Positions 25,573-33,865 of a stretch of 64,000 bases of DNA are shown one piece after another (the first letter of the stretch is position 1; each line of letters starts with the position of its first letter). The DNA lies in contig NZ_JHEP02000002.1 of the NCBI RefSeq assembly GCF_000657795.2, forward strand, positions 124,001 to 188,000. Reading direction: 5' to 3'. The notes beneath the pieces were generated by a model. That model saw nothing but the letters and a program-made list of their open reading frames with translations. It made no database searches and was not told the origin of the DNA. Both the position numbers and the translations under genes were made by a program. This stretch comes from Bordetella pseudohinzii (GTDB lineage: Bacteria > Pseudomonadota > Gammaproteobacteria > Burkholderiales > Burkholderiaceae_B).

Positions 25573-27198
25573 TCAGACTGCCCTGACTTTGACGTACCTG
25601 CCGGGCGCCGGTTCTATGGGCGCGTACTTTTTGCTGCCCAGTCTGCGGCGCGCGGCGACTTGCTTGCCTGCGCGTCCGGCCAGCCACTGTGACCAATCGG
25701 GCCACCAGCTGCCGGGGTGCTCCACGGCGCGCGCCAGCCAGGCATTGGGATCGCCTGGCAGGGCCGCGCCTGATTCGTCCGCCCAGAAGCTGCGGCGCTT
25801 CTTGGCGGGCGGATTGACGACCCCGGCAATATGGCCCGAGGCGCCCAGCACGAAGCGCATGGGACCGCGCAGCAACTGGGTGCTCGCATAGGCCGATTGC
25901 CAGGGCACGATGTGATCTTCGCGCGAACCGTAGATATAGGCCGGCATGGTCAGGCGGCTCAGGTCGAGCGGCGTGCCGGCCGCCTGGGCCACGCCCGGCA
26001 CCTTGAGGTTGTTCTCGAGATAGGTATTGCGGAAATACCAGGAGAAAAACGGGCCGGGCAGGTTGGTGCTGTCCGCGTTCCAGAACAACAGGTCGAAGGC
26101 CGGCGGTGTCTGGCCCTTGAGATAGTTGGCGACAACGTAGTTCCAGACCAGCTCGTTGGGGCGCAGAAAGGAAAAAGTGGTGGCCAGGTCGCGCGCGGGC
26201 ATCAGCCCGCCCTGCCCGAGCTGCTGGTCGCGCAGCAGCGCGTGGCCCTCGTCGACGAAGACCTTGAGCACGCCCGTGTCATGGAAATCCAGCAGCGAGG
26301 TCAGCAGCGTCAGCGCGGCCACGGGCTTGTCGCCGCGCGCATCGGCCAGCGCCAGCGCCGCGGCCAGCATGGTGCCGCCCACGCAGAAGCCCAGGCCATT
26401 GACCTGCTCCTGGCCCGTGATGTCCGCGGCCACCGACAGCGCCTTGAGCACGGCCTCGTCGAGATATTCGCTCCAGCCGGCGGTGTCCACGCCATCACGG
26501 TCGGAGGCCAGCGGATTGCGCCAGGAAATGATGAACACCGTGTGCCCCGCCTGCACCGCGTGGCGCACGAAGGAGTTCTCGGGCTGCAGGTCGAGGATGT
26601 AGTACTTGTTGATATTGGGCGGCACCACCACCAGCGGCCGTTCATAGACCTGGTCGGTCTGCGGCGCATACTGGATCAGCTGCATGAGACGGTTTTCGTA
26701 GACCACCTCGCCGGGCGTGATCGCCACATTGCGGCCGATCTCGAACTGGCTCTCGTCGGTCTGGGTAATGCGGCCTTTGCGCAGGTCGGCCATCAGATTG
26801 GCCAGGCCCGCGTTCAAGGCGCGGCCGGCCGTCTCGACGATGGACTGCTGGGCGTCGGGATTGAAGGCCAGGAAATTGGCCGGCGACAGCGCATCGACCC
26901 ATTGCATGATGGAAAAGCGCAGCCGGCTGCGCAGCTGCTCGCTCACCTGGGCGGCCTCGACCATGCGATGCAGCACCCGGGCGGACAGCAGGTAGGCATG
27001 GGCCATCAGCAGATGACGCTTGTCGGCCAGCCAGGCCGGACTCGCAAAGCGCTTGTCGGCCGGCGCGGGCAATATGCCGCGCTGGGCCTCATCGCAAATG
27101 CGCAGCCACTCTCGGGAAAACTCGGCCTGTATCTCTGCCAGAGCATCCGGCGCCACGCTCACCGGGACAGGCCATGCGGCGGAAAGATGGGCGGTCAC
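25573..27198 (-). CDS. phaC: Class I polyhydroxyalkanoate synthase
   Basis: 541 residues. The lipase-box-like nucleophile motif G-F-C-V-G-G places the catalytic cysteine at 272; the catalytic Asp and His are in REDHIVPW and ASGHIAGVVNPP. The N-terminal domain and the WNADSTNLPGPFFSWYFRN block are typical of class I enzymes, which polymerise short-chain 3-hydroxyacyl-CoA at the granule surface. The start codon is GTG at 27196-27198, with AAGGTG six bases upstream. A TTGACA promoter candidate is at 27232-27260. First gene of phaC-phaB-phaR. Confidence 0.95.
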   Translation of the reverse strand: MTAHLSAAWPVPVSVAPDALAEIQAEFSREWLRICDEAQRGILPAPADKRFASPAWLADKRHLLMAHAYLLSARVLHRMVEAAQVSEQLRSRLRFSIMQWVDALSPANFLAFNPDAQQSIVETAGRALNAGLANLMADLRKGRITQTDESQFEIGRNVAITPGEVVYENRLMQLIQYAPQTDQVYERPLVVVPPNINKYYILDLQPENSFVRHAVQAGHTVFIISWRNPLASDRDGVDTAGWSEYLDEAVLKALSVAADITGQEQVNGLGFCVGGTMLAAALALADARGDKPVAALTLLTSLLDFHDTGVLKVFVDEGHALLRDQQLGQGGLMPARDLATTFSFLRPNELVWNYVVANYLKGQTPPAFDLLFWNADSTNLPGPFFSWYFRNTYLENNLKVPGVAQAAGTPLDLSRLTMPAYIYGSREDHIVPWQSAYASTQLLRGPMRFVLGASGHIAGVVNPPAKKRRSFWADESGAALPGDPNAWLARAVEHPGSWWPDWSQWLAGRAGKQVAARRRLGSKKYAPIEPAPGRYVKVRAV

Positions 27199-27231
27199 TT
27201 CGACACCTTGTTATCGGAACTGCGCGATTCG

Positions 27232-27260
27232 ATGTTGCATGTCAGCAAAATGGCTGTCAA
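27232..27260 (-). promoter_or_regulatory. Candidate sigma-70 promoter for phaC
   Basis: On the minus strand a perfect TTGACA (-35) lies at 27260-27255, followed by a 17-base spacer and CAACAT (27237-27232) as a weak -10. The phaC GTG start is about 33 bases further on, a normal leader length. The -10 matches consensus at only three positions, so the call is tentative. Confidence 0.45.
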
Positions 27261-27341
27261 TGCGGGTAATCCAAGGCTGAATCCGGCCAGCATAACCCGG
27301 CTTCCCAGGCTGCCCGCTCGCGCGGCTTGACGCGGATCAAA

Positions 27342-28103
27342 TCAGACGGCGGACAACCAGGCCAGCATGGCCATGCGGCCGGTTTCGCGATCGCGGCGAT
27401 AGGAGAAAAAGCGCGCCCTGTCGCCATAGGTGCAAAGACCGCTCAGTTCGACCCGGGCCACTCCGGCCCGTTCCAGGCGCAGGCGGGCCAGCGCCGGCAG
27501 GTCGGCCATCCATTTGCCGGGCGCATGCGGGCGGAAACAGGCGGCCGCCTCGGCATCGCCCGGCGCGCCGAAAGCTTCGAGCACGTCGGCGCCCACCTCG
27601 AAGAAGGCGGGCCCTATCCCCGGGCCCACCCAGGCCCGCCAGCCGCCGGCGGCCGGTTTTTTGCGGCGCATCAATTCCAGCGTGTTCTCCAGCACGCCGG
27701 AGGACAGGCCACGCCAGCCGGCATGCGCGGCGCCCAGCACCTGGCCGGCCTCGTCGGCCATGAGCACGGGCAGGCAATCCGCCACCAGGACGGCCAATAC
27801 CTGGCCCGGCCGGGTGGTGACGCTCGCGTCGGCGGCGATCTCGCCGGACGGCGGCGGCAGATCGGCATCGTGCACGGCATTGGCGTGCACCTGCCGCAGC
27901 CAGCGCGGCTCGCCCGGCAGCGCGGCCGCCAGCCGGCGGCGGTTCTCGGCCACCGCCTCGGGGCGGTCGCCGGCGCGGATGCCGAGGTTGAAGGTGTCAA
28001 ACGGCGCCACGCCCGCCCCGCCCTCGCGGGTGGTGCAGAAATAGGCCACGCCAGGCCAGTCCTGGCCGCTGACCACGGGCAGGCCGGCAATCACGCGATC
28101 CAT
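27342..28103 (-). CDS. pgeF: Peptidoglycan editing factor PgeF (YfiH/DUF152, laccase-domain)
   Basis: 253 residues. The metal-site signature of the family is H73 in QVHANAVHD, C110 in VADCLPVL and H127 in AAHAGWRGL. The family was called multicopper polyphenol oxidase, shows purine nucleosidase-type activity in some members, and in E. coli PgeF keeps L-Ser out of peptidoglycan precursors (known). The ATG at 28101-28103 lies inside the end of rluD, overlapping by 13 bases. The rluD-pgeF pair next to bamD matches the E. coli order. Confidence 0.93.
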   Translation of the reverse strand: MDRVIAGLPVVSGQDWPGVAYFCTTREGGAGVAPFDTFNLGIRAGDRPEAVAENRRRLAAALPGEPRWLRQVHANAVHDADLPPPSGEIAADASVTTRPGQVLAVLVADCLPVLMADEAGQVLGAAHAGWRGLSSGVLENTLELMRRKKPAAGGWRAWVGPGIGPAFFEVGADVLEAFGAPGDAEAAACFRPHAPGKWMADLPALARLRLERAGVARVELSGLCTYGDRARFFSYRRDRETGRMAMLAWLSAV

Positions 28104-29050
28104 GTCACAGCTCCCTGTACGTCTTGCATGTCCGACGGCACGGCCGCCGCGAAAGCCAGTTCGCCGCGCCCGCCCGGGTCATCGAAGTGCAGCGCCCGGG
28201 CGTGCAGCATCTGGCGCGTGGCGCCCGCCAGCGCCCGCCCGCCATAAAGCGTGTCGGCCAGCAGCGGATGCCCCAGGCTGGCCAGATGCACCCGGATCTG
28301 GTGGGTGCGCCCGGTTTCCAGGCGGCAGATCACTTCGGTTACATTTTCTTCGCCGGCCTGGCCCTGGCGCGCGGGCCGGTAATGGGTGACGGCCGGCTTG
28401 GGCGCGATGGGGCGCTCGACGCTCATGCGCACGGGCACGCGGGCATCGCGGCCGATGGGCCGGTCCACCGTGCCGGGCGCGCGCAGCCATCCATGCGCCA
28501 GGGCGATGTACTCTCGCCCCATGCTGCGCGCCTGCAATTGGCGCACCAGATGGGTCTGCGCCAGCTCGTTGCGGGCCACGACCATGAGACCCGAGGTATC
28601 CTTGTCCAACCGGTGAACAATGCCGGCGCGCGCCACCCGGGCCAGTTCGGGGTAGCGGTACAGCAGCCCATTGAGCAGGGTGCCGCTCCAGTTGCCGGCT
28701 CCGGGATGGGTCACCAGCCCGGCCGGCTTGTTGACGACGATCCAGTCCGAACTGGCGTCCACCACCTCAAAATCGACCGGTTCCGGTGAAAATGCCAGAC
28801 TTTCGGGCGCGGGCTGCTCCCATACCGTCAGCTGGTCGCCCGGCCCCACCGGCTGGCGCACCTTGGCCGGCGCGCCGTTGACCAGCACGTGGCCGGCTTC
28901 GATCCAGCCCTGCAGGCGGCTGCGCGAATGCCCGGGCATCAGGCCGGCCAGCACCTTGTCCAGGCGGTCGGCGGGGATGTCCGGAGGGATGAAAATCGCC
29001 AAAGGCTCGTCGTCGGAGAGCGGCTCGGCGCTGGCGGCTGTATCGGACAT
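28091..29050 (-). CDS. rluD: 23S rRNA pseudouridine synthase RluD
   Basis: 319 residues. An S4 domain (about 26-80) precedes the RluA-type catalytic domain, with HRLDKDTSG at 146-154 (catalytic Asp149), VVNKPAGLVTHPG and the late GRTHQIRVHLASLGHPL. RluD makes pseudouridines in helix 69 of 23S rRNA. The start is uncertain: I chose the ATG at 29048-29050, but an ATG four codons upstream (29060-29062) and longer in-frame extensions exist, and no clear Shine-Dalgarno favours any of them. A start further upstream than 29102 would overlap the divergent bamD. Translation of pgeF is probably coupled. Confidence 0.9.
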   Translation of the reverse strand: MSDTAASAEPLSDDEPLAIFIPPDIPADRLDKVLAGLMPGHSRSRLQGWIEAGHVLVNGAPAKVRQPVGPGDQLTVWEQPAPESLAFSPEPVDFEVVDASSDWIVVNKPAGLVTHPGAGNWSGTLLNGLLYRYPELARVARAGIVHRLDKDTSGLMVVARNELAQTHLVRQLQARSMGREYIALAHGWLRAPGTVDRPIGRDARVPVRMSVERPIAPKPAVTHYRPARQGQAGEENVTEVICRLETGRTHQIRVHLASLGHPLLADTLYGGRALAGATRQMLHARALHFDDPGGRGELAFAAAVPSDMQDVQGAVTWIA

Positions 29051-29102
29051 GGCACAAATCATATAATCAGCCCAGCATGCTAACACCAAGGAAACGACTC
29101 TC

Positions 29103-29951
29103 GTGATTCTCCGCAACGCTGCTCCCATGAATCCCGCCTCCCGCCGCGGGAAGGCCCTGAGCGCTGCATTGGCGCTCGCCGCCGTGCTCCTGGTCTCCGG
29201 TTGCGGCTCATCCGACAACAAGTACGACAAGACCGCCGGCTGGAGCGCCGAGCAGCTCTATGCCGACGCCAAGCAGGAAGTCGCGGCCGGCAACTGGAAA
29301 GAAGCCCGCGATCGCCTGACCGCCATCGAGAGCCGCTATCCCTTTGGCACCTATGCCCAGCAGGCCTTGATCGAGCTGGCCTATGTCAACTGGAAAGACG
29401 GCGAGAACGAACAGGCCCTGGCCGCCATCGATCGTTTCCAGCAGCTCTATCCCAACCATCCCGGCACGGATTACGTGCTCTACCTGAAGGGGCTGATCAA
29501 TTTCACGCCGGCCAGCGCCTTCATGACCAATGTCACCGGCCAGGACCCGGCCGAACGCGATCCCAAGGGGCTGCGCGCCTCCTATGACGCCTTCAATGAC
29601 CTGATCAAGCGCTATCCGCAAAGCAAGTACACGCCGGATGCCGAAAAGCGCATGACCTGGCTGGTCAACGCCATCGCCATGAACGAAGTCCACGTCGCGC
29701 GCTATTACTACACGCGCGGCGCCTATATCGCGGCCATCAACCGCGCCCAGACCGTCATCACCGACTTCGAAGGCGCGCCCGCCACCGAAGAGGCGCTCTA
29801 CATCATGATGCTGTCCTACGACAAGCTGGAGATGAAGCAGCTCAAGGAAGACACCGAGCGCGTGCTGGACAAGAACTTCCCCAACAGCAAGTTCAAGACC
29901 GAAGGCTTCAAGGACGACAAGAGCTGGTGGAATCCCTTCCAATTCCGCTGA
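29103..29951 (+). CDS. bamD: Outer membrane assembly lipoprotein BamD
   Basis: 282 residues if started at GTG 29103, 274 from ATG 29127. A signal peptide ends in lipobox LVSGC, so the Cys is lipidated. The rest is TPR-like: WSAEQLYADAKQEVAAGNW, ESRYPFGTYAQQALIELAY, DRFQQLYPNHPGTDYVLYLKG and DLIKRYPQSKYTPDA. BamD is an essential part of the BAM complex that folds beta-barrel proteins into the outer membrane. I preferred GTG because AAGG (29088-29091) is at workable spacing; the ATG has no ribosome-binding site. A strong terminator follows at 29969-29998. Confidence 0.95.
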   Translation: MILRNAAPMNPASRRGKALSAALALAAVLLVSGCGSSDNKYDKTAGWSAEQLYADAKQEVAAGNWKEARDRLTAIESRYPFGTYAQQALIELAYVNWKDGENEQALAAIDRFQQLYPNHPGTDYVLYLKGLINFTPASAFMTNVTGQDPAERDPKGLRASYDAFNDLIKRYPQSKYTPDAEKRMTWLVNAIAMNEVHVARYYYTRGAYIAAINRAQTVITDFEGAPATEEALYIMMLSYDKLEMKQLKEDTERVLDKNFPNSKFKTEGFKDDKSWWNPFQFR

Positions 29952-29968
29952 CCGTCTCCGCAATGAAC

Positions 29969-29998
29969 AACGGCTCCCAAAGGGAGCCGTTGTTTTTT
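29969..29998 (+). terminator. Intrinsic terminator after bamD
   Basis: Perfect ten-base stem aacggctccc (29969-29978) with gggagccgtt (29982-29991), loop of three A, followed by TG-TTTTTT. A textbook Rho-independent terminator. Confidence 0.95.
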
Positions 29999-30012
29999 CA
30001 AGCGAAGAAACA

Positions 30013-30837
30013 TCAGAGCAGCGGCGCGGGCATCGACGGATAGGGCTCGGCGGCCGGATGGGCGGCGCGCCAGGCCGCGGCCAGCGCATCGGCGCGATAA
30101 AAGGCCACGCCGGGGCGCGCGCCCAGCTCGCGCAAGAACTCGCCCACGCGGCGCGCGCGCGGCAACCGCCCCGAACCGCTGTCGCCGCGGGTATGCAGCG
30201 TCAGGTTGACATAGCCTCCGGCGCAATACTGGGCATCGGCCTCCTCGCGCCAAGCCTGGGCGGCGCGGGCGTCGCTGTGGCGCTGGGCAAAGAAATTGCT
30301 GTCGTTCAGATAATCGAACACCGGCAGCTCCACCAGGGTGGGGCCATCGCCCTGGCCCATGACGTAGGGCTTGTCATCGTCCTGGGCGCTGCTGTCGTAG
30401 GCATAGCCCGCCTGGGCCAGCGCCGGCAGCGTGGCCTGCGTCACCAGGCCGTTGAGCGAGCGCCACCCCTGGCTGCGCACGCCGGTCACCCGGGCCAGGG
30501 CCTCGCGGTCGCGCGCCAGCTGATCGAGCTGCTCGGCGGCGCCGGCGCGCTCGCGCACCCAGCCCCGCACCGCCACTTCGTGTCCGCCGTCGAGAATGGC
30601 GGCCAGCACCCGCGGATGCCGCTCCATGTCTTGCGGAATGACGAAGAAACTGGCCTTCACCCCGTTGTCCTCCAGCGCCTCGAACAGGTTCCAGATACCT
30701 TCGCGCGCGCCGTAGCGGCCATAGGAATAGCGGCCGAACAAACCGGCCTGGCCGGCGTTGGCCGCGTCCACCGCGTCGATGTCGACATTGATGCCCACCA
30801 TCACCGGGCAGGCGGCAAGCCCTTGCTTCGCGCTCAT
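30013..30837 (-). CDS. Polysaccharide-deacetylase-like protein lacking metal-binding histidines
   Basis: 274 residues of the NodB-homology/HpPgdA-like family. It keeps the general layout: VDIDA near residue 18, GGHEVAV (H86), GWRSLNG, YAYDSSAQDDDKPY and LTLHTRGD. The metal motif that reads H-G-Y-V-H in the partner gene is R-G-W-V-R here (R91 and R95), and the RGWRSP block is QGWRSL, so the usual zinc site is lost. It is probably not a normal deacetylase. Its ATG overlaps the stop of the intact paralog by four bases. A non-catalytic subunit of a heteromer is plausible; a different metal-free chemistry cannot be excluded. Last gene of the cassette. Confidence 0.82.
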   Translation of the reverse strand: MSAKQGLAACPVMVGINVDIDAVDAANAGQAGLFGRYSYGRYGAREGIWNLFEALEDNGVKASFFVIPQDMERHPRVLAAILDGGHEVAVRGWVRERAGAAEQLDQLARDREALARVTGVRSQGWRSLNGLVTQATLPALAQAGYAYDSSAQDDDKPYVMGQGDGPTLVELPVFDYLNDSNFFAQRHSDARAAQAWREEADAQYCAGGYVNLTLHTRGDSGSGRLPRARRVGEFLRELGARPGVAFYRADALAAAWRAAHPAAEPYPSMPAPLL

Positions 30838-31688
30838 ACTCGCACCTCATCGAATTGCTCGCTGGCGCTGGCGACCCAGCGCCGGATCTCGCTCAGCGTG
30901 GCGAATTTCACGTCCTCGTGACGCTGGATATGGCGCAAGGTCTCCTCGACCGCGCGCACACGTCTCGGCGTGCCCGAGCCCCAGCCGGCGCGCGGATGCA
31001 CGGTCAGCATGAAAAAACCGCCGCGCGCATAACGCTCGTCGAACTCGTCGCGCCACTGCGCCTGCACTTCGGACACCGGCGTCATGGAAAAGTGGAAGAA
31101 CGGGAAATCGTCCAGGCTGTAGGTATTGTTGGGGATCTCGACCATGCTGCGCCCCTGCCCCAGGTCCAGCAGATAGGGACGGTCCGCGTCCTTGTCGCTG
31201 CTGTCATACTCATAGCCCAGTTCGTGCAGCACCGGCAGCGTCACGCCGGTCTTCTGCCCGGACGGCGAGCGCCAGCCGCGCGGCGCCGTCCCAAGCAGGT
31301 CCGACAAGATGCGATGCGTCAGCCGCAGGCGCTGGGTTTCTTCGGCCGGCTCATACAGCGTGCCTTCATGCACATAGCCGTGGGCGGCGACTTCATGGCC
31401 ATCGGCATGAATGGCGCGCACCGCCTCCGGCGAGCACTGGGCGTCGTAGCCGGGCACGAAGAAGGTCGCCGGGATGTCCAGGCGCTCAAGCATGTCCAGA
31501 TGGCGCGGCACGCCGCGGCGCGCCGAATAGCAGCCGGCCGAATACATGCCGAAGGGCTCCAGGCCTTTGCCGACCTCATTGCCGGTGCCGTCGAAATCCA
31601 CGGTATAGGCCACCACGCAGCGCGCGCCGGCCAAGGTGGCCAGGGCCTCGGGCCGGGCCGCCAGGCGGGTCAATTGGGGATATGACAT
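30834..31688 (-). CDS. Polysaccharide deacetylase family hydrolase (HpPgdA/PuuE-like)
   Basis: 284 residues from MSYPQLTRLAARPEALATLA. Metal and catalytic motifs are intact: VDFDG (D31, D33), GHEVAAHGYVHEG (H103 and H107), RGWRSPSGQ, then EYDSSDKDADRPY and MLTVHPRAGWGSG. Relatives such as H. pylori PgdA and PuuE allantoinases hydrolyse amide or imide bonds (known), so a small amide substrate is as likely as a polysaccharide. No signal peptide, so it acts in the cytoplasm, against a cell-wall role. I chose ATG 31686-31688 because the upstream in-frame extension would run through the C45 gene. Coupled to the degenerate paralog. Confidence 0.88.
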   Translation of the reverse strand: MSYPQLTRLAARPEALATLAGARCVVAYTVDFDGTGNEVGKGLEPFGMYSAGCYSARRGVPRHLDMLERLDIPATFFVPGYDAQCSPEAVRAIHADGHEVAAHGYVHEGTLYEPAEETQRLRLTHRILSDLLGTAPRGWRSPSGQKTGVTLPVLHELGYEYDSSDKDADRPYLLDLGQGRSMVEIPNNTYSLDDFPFFHFSMTPVSEVQAQWRDEFDERYARGGFFMLTVHPRAGWGSGTPRRVRAVEETLRHIQRHEDVKFATLSEIRRWVASASEQFDEVRV

Positions 31689-31705
31689 CGTTGCTCCTTG
31701 CCGGC

Positions 31706-32821
31706 TCAGTCGGCAAAACCGTAAGCGGTGAACTCGGCGGATACGGCGGGCAGCGCCGCGACCTCCATGAGGCGCGCGGCCGGCTGTATCACGACGGTGG
31801 CGACCGTGGCGCTCAGATTGCTGGCCAGGTTCAGCCTCGGCGGGCGGCAGACCGACCAGGGCGAGGCAAAATCGTCCAGCAAGGCGGCCTTGACGTGCGC
31901 CACCTCGATGGCGCCGTGATGCGGCTCGAGCAGCTCGCGCACGCGCGTATCCCGATACAGGGTATCGGGCGTGGAGGCAATGCCGGTGTCGCGCAACTTG
32001 CCCAGCGCGACGGGGCTGAGCCAATGGTTGGCGTGCACCAGCAGGCCGCCGCTGGGATGCAGCAGAAAGGTCTCTTCGGGTGCGCACTCGAAATTGACCG
32101 CCACGCCGCCCGCGTGGCTGACCATCATATTGTTGGAGCCGGACTTGCGCGTCACATAGGCCGCGCGCATGGCCAGCGCCAGGTGCTCCTGTTCGAGGAT
32201 CTTGCGCCGGATGAGCGGCAGCGGCACGCCGACCTTGCGGTAGTCCAGGTTGGACTCCAGGAAGTTGGCGGTCAGCGCGATGCCGGCTGCGTTCAGGCCC
32301 GACCGGGCCAGGCCGCCGGCCTCGGTGAACGTCAGGATGTCCGGCCCGTCCTCGCGGCGCACGCGCAGCACCACCGCGGTCTCCGCGCACTCGTGCTTCC
32401 AGTCCCAATTCTGCGCGTGCAGCAGCTGGCCGCGCGCGGTGGCGCCCGGCATGACGACCACGCCGGTGCAGCCGTCATCGACTTCGCCGGCGGCCTGCAG
32501 GCGCTCGCGCAGCGCCGGGCTGGCCGCCAGCTTGAGGACTTCGCTGCGCGCGTTAAGCAGCACCACATCCTCGAACGGGATGCCGGCGCCCTCGGCGATG
32601 CCGCGCATCTCCTCGACGTGCGCGGCGTCGAAGCCCTCCATCACCGGCAGATAGTCGCGGATCACCGCGGCCAGCTTGGGCTGGTCCAGGCCGAGCTTCT
32701 GTATCTGCGCCGAATAGTGGCTGACGCCCTTGACGATGCGCTCGGCGGCCTGGCGCCCGTATTGCCGGCCCCGCTCCCGCGGCGCGCCCGATATCTCGAT
32801 CAATGGAAATGCCTGGGTCAT
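31706..32821 (-). CDS. C45 family peptidase / acyl-CoA:6-aminopenicillanate acyltransferase-like hydrolase
   Basis: 371 residues. The N-terminus has the family lead IEISGAPRERGRQYGRQAAE, and the nucleophile is in DDGCTGVVV (Cys118), which becomes the N-terminal residue after self-cleavage in the fungal penicillin acyltransferase and related Ntn hydrolases. QNWDWKHE and SGSNNMMVSH support the family. The cleavage between G117 and C118 is inferred. The enzyme probably hydrolyses or transfers an N-acyl group on an amide substrate. It lies between the Bug gene (34-base gap) and the deacetylase (17-base gap), in one leftward operon, which suggests a shared amide-degrading pathway. Confidence 0.87.
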   Translation of the reverse strand: MTQAFPLIEISGAPRERGRQYGRQAAERIVKGVSHYSAQIQKLGLDQPKLAAVIRDYLPVMEGFDAAHVEEMRGIAEGAGIPFEDVVLLNARSEVLKLAASPALRERLQAAGEVDDGCTGVVVMPGATARGQLLHAQNWDWKHECAETAVVLRVRREDGPDILTFTEAGGLARSGLNAAGIALTANFLESNLDYRKVGVPLPLIRRKILEQEHLALAMRAAYVTRKSGSNNMMVSHAGGVAVNFECAPEETFLLHPSGGLLVHANHWLSPVALGKLRDTGIASTPDTLYRDTRVRELLEPHHGAIEVAHVKAALLDDFASPWSVCRPPRLNLASNLSATVATVVIQPAARLMEVAALPAVSAEFTAYGFAD

Positions 32822-32855
32822 AGTCTTCCTTGCATGAGGCGCGCTGCGCCCTGGT

Positions 32856-33839
32856 TCAGATCAGTTTGGCGCGACGCAACTGCTCGCCGCTGCTTTCATA
32901 GGCCTCGCGGGCGTAAGCCGCGAAACCCTGGGGGTCGCGATACCAGGCGGGCTGGTTGAGCACGGCCAGCGCCTCGGCGACCGCCGGCGCCTGCATGGCG
33001 CGCCTGAATCCCTGGTGCAGCGACGCCACGATATCGGGCGCCATGCCCTTGGGGCCCACCAGGCCCATGGGCGCGCTCAGCACGACCTCGAAGCCCTGCT
33101 CGCGCGCCGTGGGCACCTGCGGCCAGGCCGCGAAACGGTTCTCGCCCAAGGCCGCCAGCAGCCGCAGTTTGCCGCTCTTGATCTGCGGCACATAGGTGCC
33201 CACCGAATCGATCACGACCGCCACATGCCCGCCCATCACGGCCGTCACCATGTCGGAGCCGCTTTTGAACGGAATATGCTGGAACTTCGCGCCATAGCGG
33301 GCTTCGATGTCGACCATGGACACCGGCACCAGCGTGGTGGGATCGCCCGCGGCGTACTGGACCTGGCCCGGACGCTGCTGGCCGGCCCGCATGAAATCGG
33401 CGAAGGTCTTGAACGGCGAGTCGGCGCGCACCACCGCGCAGAACTCCAGGCTGGTCATGCCGATGACATAGCTGAAGTCGGTCAGGGGGGAAAACCCGAT
33501 CTGCGGTTCCAGCCAGGGGGCGCGGAAGGTCGAGCCCGTGGTCATGGCCAAGGTGTAGCCATCGGGGCGCGCCCGGGCCACGACGGCGGCCGACAGCGTG
33601 CCGCCCGCGCCAGGTTTGTTTTCGACCAGGACGTTCTGGCCGAAGACCGGCATGGCGGCCATGCTCAAGGCGCGCATGTACTGATCCACCGAGCCGCCCG
33701 CGCCAAAGGGGCACAGCAGGGTGATGGGACGGCTGGGGAAGTCGGCCGCGCGCGCCTGGCGGCCCAACAGGGAGGCGGCCAGCGGCGCGCCCAATGCGGC
33801 CAGCGCGCGGCGGCGCCCGGCGGAAAATCGGCTCGGCAT
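32856..33839 (-). CDS. Bug family (TctC-like) periplasmic substrate-binding protein
   Basis: 327 residues. A signal with an RRR twin-arginine-like start (SAGRRRALAALGAPLAASLLGRQARA) precedes the TctC fold: [47 protein letters not shown] and MGLVGPKGMAPDI. Bug proteins bind small carboxylates, and Bordetella genomes hold very many, most without adjacent TctAB membrane genes, as here. The start at 33839 has AGGAG at good spacing; the ATG two codons upstream is too near. The ligand cannot be read from sequence. Confidence 0.92.
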   Translation of the reverse strand: MPSRFSAGRRRALAALGAPLAASLLGRQARAADFPSRPITLLCPFGAGGSVDQYMRALSMAAMPVFGQNVLVENKPGAGGTLSAAVVARARPDGYTLAMTTGSTFRAPWLEPQIGFSPLTDFSYVIGMTSLEFCAVVRADSPFKTFADFMRAGQQRPGQVQYAAGDPTTLVPVSMVDIEARYGAKFQHIPFKSGSDMVTAVMGGHVAVVIDSVGTYVPQIKSGKLRLLAALGENRFAAWPQVPTAREQGFEVVLSAPMGLVGPKGMAPDIVASLHQGFRRAMQAPAVAEALAVLNQPAWYRDPQGFAAYAREAYESSGEQLRRAKLI

Positions 33840-33865
33840 ATGCATAGCTCCTGACGGATGCGGCT

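Noticed and set aside
31689-32408. A 524-residue form of the intact deacetylase extending through the C45 gene
   Set aside because: The extra N-terminus is out of frame with the real C45 coding sequence and has no homology; ATG 31688 starts a normal family member.
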